Of a DNA stretch of 64,000 nt, positions 8,701 through 27,100 are shown piece after piece (the first letter of the stretch is position 1; each line of letters begins with the position of its first letter). A program made the position numbers and the translations under genes. The notes beneath the pieces were generated by a model. That model was not told the origin of the DNA. It made no database searches and saw nothing but the letters and a program-made list of their open reading frames with translations. This DNA comes from Opisthocomus hoazin (lineage: Eukaryota > Chordata > Aves > Opisthocomiformes > Opisthocomidae), in assembly GCF_030867145.1 (NCBI RefSeq), contig NC_134441.1:2442001-2506000 (forward strand), written 5' to 3'.

Positions 8701-11071
8701 GCGCGCTTGCCCGGGCGATGATTGCAAACAGGTTTCCCCGCGGCGAGCCAGAGCCCCGTCCCCCGCCGCCTGGCTGAGCCGCTCCCTCCTTGGCCGGGGA
8801 GCCGGGCTCGTGTTCGCTTCGCCGACGCCGCGGGGAAGCGCCGAGCGAAACCGGCCCGGCCGGCTGGCGTGCAGCTGGCGAGCGGCGCCGGGAGCTGCCG
8901 CGGCCTCCGCGAGGTGTTGGCCACGCCGGCGGCTCCCCAGTCACGCGCCCGCGCGCCGCTTGCCACGAGCGGGGTTTGGCCGGGGCGGGAAAGGCCCTCG
9001 CTGAGGCCGTCACAGCCTGCCCTGTCCCCCCCCCCAGCACAACCTGGTCCCTCAGCCGCCCCTGCCCAAGTACATCCACCCCTCCGACGAGCTGATCCTG
9101 GAGGACGAGCTGCAGCGGGTCAAGCTGGAAGGAGCCGTCGAGGTGCAGCGGTTGGTGACAGGTAGGGGACGACGGCTTCTCGGTGGGGGTCACCTCGCTG
9201 GCCCTGGCCGGGGGGCTGACCGCCCGCTCTCTGCCGCAGGGACCATCTTTGCCGTCTACGGCACCGAGCAGGACAACGGCAAGTTCCTGGTGGAGGATCA
9301 CTGCTTCGCCAACCTGCCCCCGCCGCTGCCCTGGAATGGCCCCAGCTCGGACCAGTGAGTCCCCCACCGCGTCCCCGAGCCACGGGTGCCACGGGGGACG
9401 GGGGCTCGTGTCCCCCACACCTGGCTCTCTGCAGCCCCTCGGGGCGGGCTGGGAGCGTGGCGTGCTGCCCGAGCCCTCTCGGCCTAGGTTCGTGCTGCTG
9501 GTGTCGGGGCTGGGGCTGGGCAGCGGGAGCGGCGAGTCCCTGCTGAGCACCCAGCTGCTGGTGGACGTGGTGACGGGGCAGCTGGGCGCCGAGGGCGAGC
9601 AGAGCTGCGCCGCGCAGATCGCCCGCGTCATCGTGGCAGGGAACCTGCTGAGCCAGAACACGCAGAGCCGGGACACCATCAACAAGGTACGGCGGGGAAG
9701 AAGGGGCCTTCGGCCTCGGCAAGGCGCTCCGGGGCCCAGGCTGGCACGGGGAGGAGGGATCGGAGAGGGCACGGGGTTGTTCCCTCACTGCCTCCCTGCT
9801 CGCCCAGGCCAAGTACTTGACCAAGAAGACCCAGGCAGCGAGCGTGGAGGCCGTGAAGATGCTGGACGAGATCCTGCTGCAGCTTTGCGTGAGTGCTCGG
9901 AGCGGTTTTGGGGTTGGCCGGAGAACTGGGGACCTTCTGGGGGAGGGAGCCTGGGCGTGCGGGGTGGCAAACCCCCTCCGTCCCCGGCCGCCAGCTTCCC
10001 TCCGAGCGTGCCGTAGGGGAACGCGGCGAGACGGGGAGGCGGCGCGCAGCCCGGCTTCGGATCCCTCTCCCGGCATCTGGCCTCTGCGGCGAAGCCAAGC
10101 GGGGAAGCGTCCGGAGCCGAAGCGGGGAGCGGGGCTCCAGCCGCGGCTTTGCCCTGCGCCCCTTCGAAGGAGGGCGGTCTGGGCGTCCCCGCGAATCCCC
10201 GCTCTGCCCGCAGACCTCCGTGCCCGTGGACGTGATGCCCGGCGAGTTTGACCCCACCAACTACACGCTGCCGCAGCAGCCGCTGCATCACTGCATGCTG
10301 CCCCTCGCCCGCGCCTACGCCACGCTCCGGCTCGTCACCAACCCCTACCAGGCCGACGTCGACGGCGTCAGGTACAAAAACCCAGTGTGCCACCAGCTCC
10401 GTGACGGCTGCTGGTGGCATGGGGTCACGGCCAGGACGGGCGTCCGAATCTCTGCTTCCTTCCCCCCAAAATGGTGTAGGTTTCTGGGGACCTCAGGGCA
10501 GAACGTCAGCGACATCTTCAAATACAGCAGCATGGACGACTACCTGGAGATCCTGGAGTGGACGCTGCTGGCGGGACACATCAGCCCCACGGCGCCGGAC
10601 ACGCTGGGTGAGGCGGGGGCTGGGTGGCCCCCGAGGCAGCGGGGTGTTTGCCCTCCGGGGGGGTGTGAGCGCGGGTTCCCCTCCTAATTTCCGTCCCTCC
10701 CAGGCTGCTACCCCTTTTACAAATCGGACCCGTTCATCCTCACCGAGTGCCCTCACGTCTACTTCTGCGGCAACGCTCCCCGCTTCCAGTCCAAGCTGCT
10801 CAAAGGTGAGGCTGGCGGGGACGACCCCCCCCCAAGTCCTCGCTCGGGGCTGGGACCCCGCACCGGGGGGCTGCCGGGGGGCTCGTCCGCCTGACGCCCG
10901 CCTGTCTTGGCAGGGGAGGACGGGCAGCAGGTCCTGCTGGTGACGGTGCCCACCTTCAGCGCCACGCAGACCGCCTGCCTCGTCAACCTGCGCGACCTCA
11001 GCTGCCAGCCCATCAGCTTCTCCGGCTTCGGGGCCGAGGACGATGACGGGGACATGGAGGTCGGGCACTGA
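2736..11071 (+). CDS. POLD2: DNA polymerase delta subunit 2 (p50)
   Basis: Regulatory B-subunit of DNA polymerase delta, which bridges the POLD1 catalytic subunit to POLD3 and holds OB-fold and inactive phosphoesterase-like domains; nuclear. Coding exons: 2736-2956, 8104-8225, 9038-9161, 9240-9354, 9488-9686, 9808-9888, 10214-10371, 10480-10607, 10704-10805, 10914-11071, all with GT/AG borders. Conserved blocks match the family: MFSEQAA at the start, [104 protein letters not shown] and SGFGAEDDD. The total is about 468 residues; the human protein has 469. The start fits the human N-terminus, but a C9 run at 2779-2787 carries one C too many: the frame from the ATG does not continue into FARVPV. 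A leader exon begins at 2693 after TTCCAG and carries a (CAC)n run. Confidence 0.95.
3119..4296 (-). mobile_element. Old CR1 LINE fragment, minus orientation, split by a younger CR1
   Basis: Two pieces (about 3119-3640 and 3971-4296) read as CR1 3'-end sequence on the minus strand: the GGTTGGAGAAGACCTCTGAG end, then the block matching the C-terminal part of ORF2. They are separated by a younger plus-strand CR1. The two halves meet at the expected internal position (ACTCAAAGTG...TGGCCTCACC), showing an insertion into an existing copy. The 5' part is missing, as is usual for CR1. It is more diverged from the other CR1 copies here, so it is likely an older subfamily. Confidence 0.85.
3641..3970 (+). 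mobile_element. Younger CR1 3' fragment inserted in the older CR1
   Basis: Plus-strand CR1 3' end runs from CAAATATCTTCAGGGTGGGG through GAAGAACTTCTTCCCTCTGA to the terminal GGGATTCTGTG. The end carries one copy of the family's ATTCTGTG-type octamer tail. It closely resembles the copies at 5535, 7244, 32155, 53793 and 58682. Confidence 0.85.
4297..5534. other. POLD2 intron sequence, CpG-rich, nothing recognised
   Basis: GC- and CpG-rich intronic sequence between CR1 copies. I see no conserved exon, RNA gene or tandem repeat. High CpG density near 4550-4700 and 5340-5440 could mark an internal regulatory element, but no specific motif supports this. Confidence 0.5.
5535..6322 (-). mobile_element. 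CR1 LINE, 5'-truncated, in POLD2 intron
   Basis: Antisense to POLD2. The minus strand reads the C-terminal part of CR1 ORF2 with the hallmark segments [40 protein letters not shown] and [15 protein letters not shown], then the 3' UTR and an ATTCTGTG-type end. More than 200 codons remain open, so the copy is fairly young or its CpG-rich sequence has simply avoided stops. The 5' end is truncated. Confidence 0.92.
6323..7243. other. POLD2 intron sequence between two CR1 copies
   Basis: No conserved coding segment, RNA gene or tandem repeat seen. Open frames here are composition effects. Confidence 0.5.
7244..8006 (-). mobile_element. Second CR1 LINE in the same POLD2 intron
   Basis: Nearly identical over its length to the copy at 5535-6322, in the same orientation and likewise 5'-truncated. 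It ends about 100 bp before the POLD2 exon at 8104. Two young direct copies 1 kb apart are a substrate for recombination that would delete the sequence between them. Confidence 0.92.
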
Positions 11072-11085
11072 CCGAGCACGGACTC

Positions 11086-11091
11086 GATAAA
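11086..11091 (+). terminator. POLD2: POLD2 poly(A) signal (variant GATAAA)
   Basis: GATAAA lies 14 nt after the stop codon. No canonical AATAAA is seen on the plus strand before the convergent AEBP1 end. This implies an unusually short 3' UTR of about 35-40 nt. Confidence 0.5.
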
Positions 11092-11218
11092 CCCCCGGCC
11101 CCGCGGAGGGTCCTGGCGCCCGCCGCCCTTGGGTCGTCCCCGTCTGTCCTCCCGCGAGGGCTGGCACGGAGCTGCCGGCGCGCGGGCACGAAGAGATGCT
11201 CGTACCAATATAACGTGA

Positions 11219-11224
11219 TTTATT
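11219..11224 (-). terminator. AEBP1: AEBP1 poly(A) signal
   Basis: AATAAA on the minus strand inside AAATAAATC, about 450 nt after the AEBP1 stop. POLD2 and AEBP1 thus end roughly 100 bp apart in convergent orientation. Confidence 0.7.
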
Positions 11225-11670
11225 TGTGTAACAAAAAAAAAACCGTGTGGAGGTGACAGGGGCTGCACCTGCCTCCGTGCGGGCCCTGCCCCGGAGAGCG
11301 GGACCACCCCTGCCAACCCCGCTGGGACGGGGCGAGGGCTGGGTCCTGCTTCGCCCCCTCCCCGGCCCGGCAAGGGCTGGCACTGCCCGGCCCCGAGCGA
11401 CGGGGCGGCACGTCCTGTCCTCTGCCCGGCTCCGGAGCCCGGCGAGGGGGACGCTCCGCAGCTGCCCGGCCTTCGGGGCGAGCGTCAGCGCGGCGTGCCC
11501 TGCGGTCCGAGGAAGCGGCGCGGGTGAGGAGCCGGAGCCCACCCGGAGCGGGCTGCCTGGGGCTCGAGGAAGGCTGTGGAAGCGGATGCTGGAGCCCGCG
11601 GCAGGCGAAACCGAACTGGCCGCGGGCGTCCGGCCTGGGCTCGAGGCAGGAGCGAGGGGACGAGCGTCTC

Positions 11671-20380
<8,710 letters not shown>

Positions 20381-21289
20381 CGCCGCGTCCCGCGCCGGGC
20401 CGAGAGCGCGCGCCGGAGGGCGGGGGGCGGGGGCAGCGCCGGGGGGCGGCACCGGCACCGGGGGGGGGGGGGCCGGGGGGGGGGCACGGCACCGGCACCG
20501 GGGGGGGGGGCCGGGGGGGGGGCACGGCACCGGCACCGGGGGGGGGGCGGGGGGGGGGCACGGCACCGGCACCGGCACCGGGGGGGGGGGGGGGCGGGGG
20601 GGGGCACGGCACCGGCACCCGGGGGGGGCGGGGGGGGGGTGTGGCCACAGCATGGCACCCGCACCGGGTGGGCACTGCATGGGGTGGGCACGGCACCGGC
20701 ACCGGGACCGAGACCGGGACTGGGACCGAGACGGGGGGGTGGGCGCTGCACCGGGTGGGCGCTGCACGGGGACCGGGACCGGGACGGGGGGGGGCGGGGG
20801 GTGGGCACTGCATGGCACCGGGACCGGCACAGGGACTGGGACCGGGACGGGGGGGTGGGCGCTGCACCGGGACCGGGACTGCCAGGGGTGGGGTGGGCAC
20901 TGCACGGGGTGGGCACTGCACCGGCACTGCATGGGACCTGCTTGGCAGTGGCACCGGGACTGCACTGCACTGGCACGGGCACGGGCACCGCACGGCATGG
21001 CACCAGCACTGCATGGCACTGCATGGCACCAGCACTGCATGGCACTGCATGGCACTGCACGAATCCAGCTCTGCGCCAGCACCGGGACTGCACCGGCACC
21101 GCACGGGGACCAGCGCCGCACTGGCACTGTGCGGGATCTGGGTAGCAGGGGACTGGGCAGCACTGGGATGGGCACTGCTCTGGCACTGGCACTGCACCGG
21201 CACCGTGCAACCGCGCCAGCACTGCGCGGGCACCCACGCGGGCGGCGGCACCGCGTCCAGTGCGCCGGCCTGGCACCAGCGCTGCACTG
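20381..21289. repeat. AEBP1 upstream region: GGCACCGGCACCGGGG-type repeats
   Basis: Just upstream of the AEBP1 start codon the plus strand is a long tract of CACGGCACCGGCACC blocks with G-runs (20440-20645), passing into CACCGGGACCGGGACTGGG and GCACTGCATGGCACC blocks (20680-21290). Any AEBP1 promoter lies within or just before this tract. I see no TATA box and cannot place the transcription start. Confidence 0.75.
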
Positions 21290-21745
21290 GGAAGGGCACT
21301 GGGGCACTGGGGGCACTGGGGGCACTGGGGCACTGCGGGCACTGCGGGCACTGGGGGCACTGGGGCACTGTGGGCACTGGGGCACTGCGGGCACTGCGGG
21401 CACTGGGGGCACTGGGGCACTGTGGGCACTGGGGCACTGGGACACTGCAGGCACTGGGGCACTGCAGGCACTGGGGCACTGCGGGCACTGCGGGCACTGC
21501 GGGCACTGCGGGCACTGGGACACTGCAGGCACTGCGGGCACTGCGGGCACTGGGGCACTGCGGGCACTGGGGGCACTGGGACACTGCAGGCACTGCGGGC
21601 ACTGGGGGCACTGGGGCACTGCGGGCACTGCGGGCACTGGGGGCACTGGGACACTGCGGGCACTGCGGGCACTGCGGGCACTGGGGGCACTGGGGGCACT
21701 GGGACACTGCGGGCACTGCGGGCACTGCACTGTGCAGCGCGGGCA
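21290..21745. repeat. 10-bp minisatellite upstream of AEBP1
   Basis: About 45 copies of a 9-10 bp unit, GGGCACTGCG or GGGGCACTGG, in irregular alternation. Its period makes several frames open on both strands, giving ORFs of several hundred codons rich in Gly/His/Cys/Ala/Ser/Pro that have no other coding support. Confidence 0.95.
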
Positions 21746-22017
21746 GCAGCCCCTCACGCCCCGACTGTGGGCATCGCGTGCGGAGGCAACGTGCACACGG
21801 CACGCGGACCCCGCGCTACACGCGTGGGCGGGCAGCAGGGGGGTGTGTGGGGACCCCCCCCCCAGCCCCCCGGGGTGCCCCCCACCCACCCGGGCCCCGC
21901 AGGCTCCCCGGGCCCCGCGGCGGGCTCAGGCCGCCCGAACTCGTCACACGCGTGGCCCGTGAGTCACTGCCCAGCAACGCGGCGGGGGGGGCCTGGGGGA
22001 GCCGGGGGGGGGGGGAA

Positions 22018-22600
22018 GAGGCCCTCCCAGTGCCTCCCAGTGCCTCCCAGTGCAGCTCTAGCTGCCTCCCAGTGCCTCCCAGTGCCTCCCAGTGCCTCCC
22101 AGTGCAGCTCTAGCTGCCTCCCAGTGCCTCCCAGTGCTTCCCAGTGAGTCTCTGCTGCAGCTCGCCCACCCCACAGCCCCCAGTAGTGCCCCCCCCAGCG
22201 CAGCTCCCAGTACACCCCCCTCCCACCCATTACAGCTCCCCCAGTAACAGTAATTGCCCTCCCAGTGCAGCTCCCTTCAAGCTCTTCCCCACCCAGTGCG
22301 GCCCCCCCGCTCCCAGTACAATCCCCTCCCAGTACACCCCCCGCAGTACAGCTCCCAGTACACCCCTCCCAGTTCAGCCCCTGCCCCCCCCGTGTAGAGC
22401 TAGCCCAGTACAGCTCCCAGTAGAGTCCCCCCACCCAGTACAGTCCCCCCTCCCAGTACAGCCTCCCCCCAGTACAGACCACCCCCTTCCCAATACAGTC
22501 CCACCCAGTACAGCCACCCTGTTCCCAGTCCGGCCCCCCCGTTCCCAGTACAGCCTCCCCCAGACCTGCCCCACCCCCGGCAGGGCAAAGGGCTGGGACC
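22018..22600. repeat. CCTCCCAGTG / CCCAGTACAGCTCC repeats in the AEBP1-CAPG spacer
   Basis: Decamer CCTCCCAGTG copies (22025-22150) with two spaced GCAGCTCTAGCTG blocks are followed by CCCAGTACAGCTCC-type units to about 22575. The sequence is tandem and degenerate with no coding signature. Confidence 0.85.
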
Positions 22601-22654
22601 CCCACCCCGGGGGGGCCCACGGGTGGTACTTGGTCCCCTGGGTGACAACGGGTC

Positions 22655-23045
22655 CCAGTGGGGTGGGGGGGGGTCCCATGAGGGTGGGGGGGTTCCAGTG
22701 GGTGGGGGTGGGGGTCTCAGGAGGGGGGCGGGGTCCCAGGACTGTTGGGGGGGGGTCCCAGGAGGGGGGGGGTCCTGGCAGTGGGGTGAGGGGTGCCGTG
22801 AGGGGGGGTCCCAATAGAGCAGAGGGGTCCGTGAGGGTGGGGGGATCCCATGAGGGTGGGGGAGTCCCAGCAATGTGGGGGGGTCCCAGCAGTGGGGGGG
22901 GTCCCAGCAGTGGGGGGGGGGTCCCAGCAATGGGGGGGGGTCCCAGCAGTGGGGGGGGTCCCAGCAGTGGGGGGGGGGTCCCAGCAATGGGGGGGGGGTC
23001 CCAGCAAGGTGGGGGGTTCCCAGCAGGGTGGGTTGGGAGTCCCAG
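22655..23045. repeat. G-rich GGGTCCCAGCAGTGGGG minisatellite
   Basis: Tandem units of about 18-20 bp, GGGGTCCCAGCAATGGGGG and variants, with G-runs of 6-9. Most regular between 22860 and 23030. Confidence 0.88.
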
Positions 23046-23164
23046 GGCTCGGTGCCCCCCACCCCGAGCACGAGGGGCCCCACTCGAGGCCACGTGCCCC
23101 CTCCGGGGGGGGCCCACGCTTGCCCCCCCCACCCCGTCCCCACCCTTTCCTGCTCCTGAGTCAC

Positions 23165-24095
23165 CGCCGCCGCCTTCCGGGTGTCCCGCCGCTGTTGGGG
23201 CGTCCGTCTGTCCTGCCGCGGCCCGCTGCCGTCCGTCCGCCTGAGCCAGGGGCTGCCGGGGGGTCCGTCTGTCCGTCTGTCTGTCTCTGTGGCCGTCTGT
23301 CCATCGGGGGGGTGGGGGGGTGGCTGTCGGGGTGGCTGTCTGTCTATCTGGGTGTCTGTCTGTCCGGCCAGGTGTCTGTTTGTCTGCCGGGGTGTCTTGT
23401 CTGTCTGTCCGTCCGTCGCAGGGTGTGTGCCGCTGGGGGTGTCCATCTGTCTGGCCCTGGGGGCTTCCCACCCAACGGGGCGTCTGTCTGTCCTCCCAGG
23501 TGTCCGCCCACCCTGTCTGCTTGTAGGGGTGTCCGTCTGTCCTTCCGAGTGTCCAGCTGTACCTCGGGGTGCAGCTGGCTGTTGGGGTGTCTGTCTGTCT
23601 GTCTTCCTGGCCGTCCATTTATTGGGGTGTCCGTCTGTCCGTGGGGCTGCCTACCTATCCGTAGGGGTGTCCATCCGCACGTAGGGGTGTTCGTCCGTCC
23701 TTCTGAGTGTCCGTCTGTCCGTCGGGGCATCCATCTACCTGTTGGGGTGTCCATCTGTCCCTCTGGGTGTCTGTTGGAGTGTCTGTCTGTCCTTCTCAGT
23801 GTCTATCTGTCCATCAGGGTGTCCGTCTGTCCTTCTGGGTGTCTGTTGGGGCATCCGTCCATCCTCCTGGGTGTCCGTCTGTCCATTGGTGCGTCCATCT
23901 ACCTGTTGGAGTGTCCATCTGTCCTTCTGGGTGTCTTTTGGGGCGTCCGTCTGTCCCTCTGGGTGTCTGTTGGGGTGTCTGTCCTTCTCAGTGTCTATCT
24001 GTCCATCAGGGTGTCCATCTGTCCCTCTGGGTGTCTGTTGGGGTGTCCGTCTGTCCTTCCGGGTGTCCGTCTCCCCGCCGGCGTGCCCCTGCCTC
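23165..24095. repeat. GTCTGTCTGTCC-type degenerate repeat upstream of CAPG
   Basis: About 930 bp of GTCTGTCCTTCTGGGTGTCT-like units built from a GTCTGTCC core. It ends about 90 bp before the CAPG start codon. A related but distinct array lies inside CAPG intron 4. Confidence 0.85.
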
Positions 24096-24189
24096 TCCAT
24101 CCCTCGTGCTCTCCATCTCACAGGGTCTCTCCACCCCCAGGTCCACCCACCCGCTCCACCGCCCCACCCGTCACCCCCTCCCCGACGCC

Positions 24190-27100
24190 ATGTACACCGC
24201 GCTCCCCAAAAGGTACCCCCACCCCCACCCACCCCCGTCCCCCCACCCGCCCCCTCCCCCCAACTCACGCCACCCCTCGCCCCACAGCGCGTCCCCCTTC
24301 GGCCCCGCCGTCGCCCGCCCGGGGCTGCACATCTGGCGGGTGGAGAAGCTGCGGCCGGTGGAGGTCCCCGAGGCGTCATGGGGCACCTTCTTCTCCGGGG
24401 ACGCCTACCTGGTGCTGCACAACGGGCCGGAGGAGCGAGCCCACCTCCACCTCTGGATGGGTGAGCCCCGCCGGGGTGGGTGGGTGGGTGGGACGGGTGG
24501 GAGCGGGGGGCTCAGCGTGGCTGTCGCCGCAGGCCGGGATTCCTCGCAGGACGAGCAGGGCGCCTGCGCCCTCCTCTCCACCCAGCTGAACGCGCTGCTG
24601 GGCGAGCGCCCCGTGACGCACCGCGAGGTGCAGGGCAACGAGTCCGACGTCTTCATGGAGTACTTCCCCCGCGGCGTCACCTACCAGGTATGGGTGCTGG
24701 GCATCCCTGACGGGTGCTCCCGGCGCTCAGCGTCCCCTCCGAGCGCTCAGCATCCCGACCCGACTCAGCATCCCTGGTGGGTGCTCGACATCCCTGGTGG
24801 GTTCTCAGCATCCCTGGTGGGTTCTCAGCATCCCTGGTGGGTGCTCAGCATCCCGACTGGACTCTGAGCATCCCTGATGGGTGCTCAACAGCTTTGATGG
24901 GTGCTCAGCATCCCTGATGAGTGATCGATATCTTTGATGGGTGCTCAGCATCCCAGCCGGACTCTGAGCATCCCTGATGGGTGCTCAACATCTTTGATGG
25001 GTGCTCAGCATCCCTGATGGGTGCTCGACATCCCTGATGGGTTCTCAGCATCCCTGGTGGGTGCTCAGCATCCCGACTGGACTCTGAGCATCCCTGATGG
25101 GTGCTCAACAGCTTTGATGGGTGCTCAGCATCCCTGATGAGTGATCGATATCTTTGATGGGTGCTCAGCATCCCGACTGGACTCTGAGCATCCCTGATGG
25201 GTGCTCAACAGCTTTGATGGGTGCTCAGCATCCCTGATGAGTGATCGACATCCCTGATGGGTTCTTAGCATCCCTGATGGGTGCTCAGCATCTCTGATGG
25301 GTGCTCAGCATCCCAACCGGACTCTGAGCATTCCTGATGGGTGCTTATCATCCCCACCAAACTCTCAGCATCCCACACGGGTGCTCAGCATCCCAACCAG
25401 ACTCTCAGCATCCTAGATGGGTGCTGAACATCCTTGATGGGTGCTCAGCATCCCCAACAAGCTCTCAGAATCCTCACTTGGATGCTCGGCATCCTGACTG
25501 GACTCTGAGCATCCATGATGGGTGCTCTACAGCTTTGATGGGTGCTCAGCATCCCGACCGGACTCTGAGCATCCCTGATGGGTGCTCAACATCTTTGATG
25601 GGTGCTCAGCATCCCCAACGAGCTCTCAGAATCCTCACTGGGTGCTCGGCATCCTGACCAGACTCTGAGCATCCCAGATGGGTGCTCAGCATCCCTGGTG
25701 GGTGCTCAACATCCTCAGAGGGTGCTCAGCATCCCCACCAAGCTCTCAGCATCCCCGCTGGGTACTTGGCATCCCCACCACCCTTGCTTGCTCCCCACTG
25801 GGCATGTAGGATCCTCTCTGGGTGCTGGGCATCCCTAGTAGGTGCTCAGCCTGCCTAGTGGGTCCTCAGCATCCCCGACGGGTGGTCTGCATCCCTGACG
25901 GGTGCTCACCCACCCCACTGGGCACTTCACATCTCTGCGTGGTGCTTCATATCCCCACTGGGCGCTCAGCATCCCTGATGGGTGCTCAGCATCCACGCTG
26001 GGTGCTTGTCCTCCCCGTTGGGTGCTGGGCACCCCAGCCAAAGACCCAGCACCCCTGTGCCTGCAGGATGGCGGTGTGGACTCGGCGTTTAAGCCCACCC
26101 GTCCCGGCGCTGGCGCCGGCCCCGTGCGCAAACTCTACCAGGTGAAGGGCAAGAAGAACATCCGGGCGAGCGGGCGGGACCTGAGCTGGGCCAGCTTCAA
26201 CACCGGCGACTGCTTCCTCCTCGACCTGGGCGAGGTGGGTGGGGGCGACGGGTGGCCCTGTCCCCCCTGTCCCCCCTGTCCCTATCCGTGTCCCCCAGAG
26301 CCTCCACGCCCGGTGCGGGGCGAAGCGCAAGGTGGCCTTCTGGGTGTCCATCTGTCCTCTGGGACATCCGTCAGTCCGTTGGGGTGTCCCTCTGGTCGCT
26401 GGGGCTGTTTGTCCTCCCGGGTGTCCGTCTGTTGGGTTGTCCATCTGTTTGTCAAAGCATCTGTCTCTCCATCGAGGTATCTGCCAGGTTTGCTGGGTGT
26501 CTGTCTGTCCACCTGTTGGTCTGTTGGGTTGTCCATCTGTCTGTCAAAGCATCTGTCCTTCCATTGGGGTGTCTGCCTGATTTTCTGGGTGTCTGTCTGT
26601 CCATCTGTTGGTCTATTGGGTTGTCCATCTGTCTGTCAAAGCATCTGTCCTTCCATCGGGGTGTCTGCCTGATTTTCTGGGTGTCTGTCTGTCCATCTGT
26701 TGGTCTGTTGGGTTGTCCATCTGTCTGTCAAAGCATCTGCCCTTCCATTGGGGTGTCTGCCTGGTTTGCTGGGTGTCTGTCTGTCCATCTGTCGGTCTGT
26801 TGGGTTGTTCATCTGTCCTGCTGGGTGTCCAGCCATCCCCTGGGGCATCTGTCTGTCCTTGGAGATGTCTGTCTCTTGGGGTGTCCACCAACCAGTTGGG
26901 GTGTCCCCCTGTCCGTAGGTGTGTTTGATTGTCCATCTGTCTGTCCCTCCATCCTTTGGGGCATCTGGTTACCCATCCGGGTGTCTGTCTGTCCGCCTGG
27001 ACATCCATCTGTTGGGGCATCTCCCTGGGCCAGCTTCAACCCCAGCGACTGCTTCATCCCCAGCCCGGGCGAGGTGGGTTGGGGGCCACCACGGGATGGC

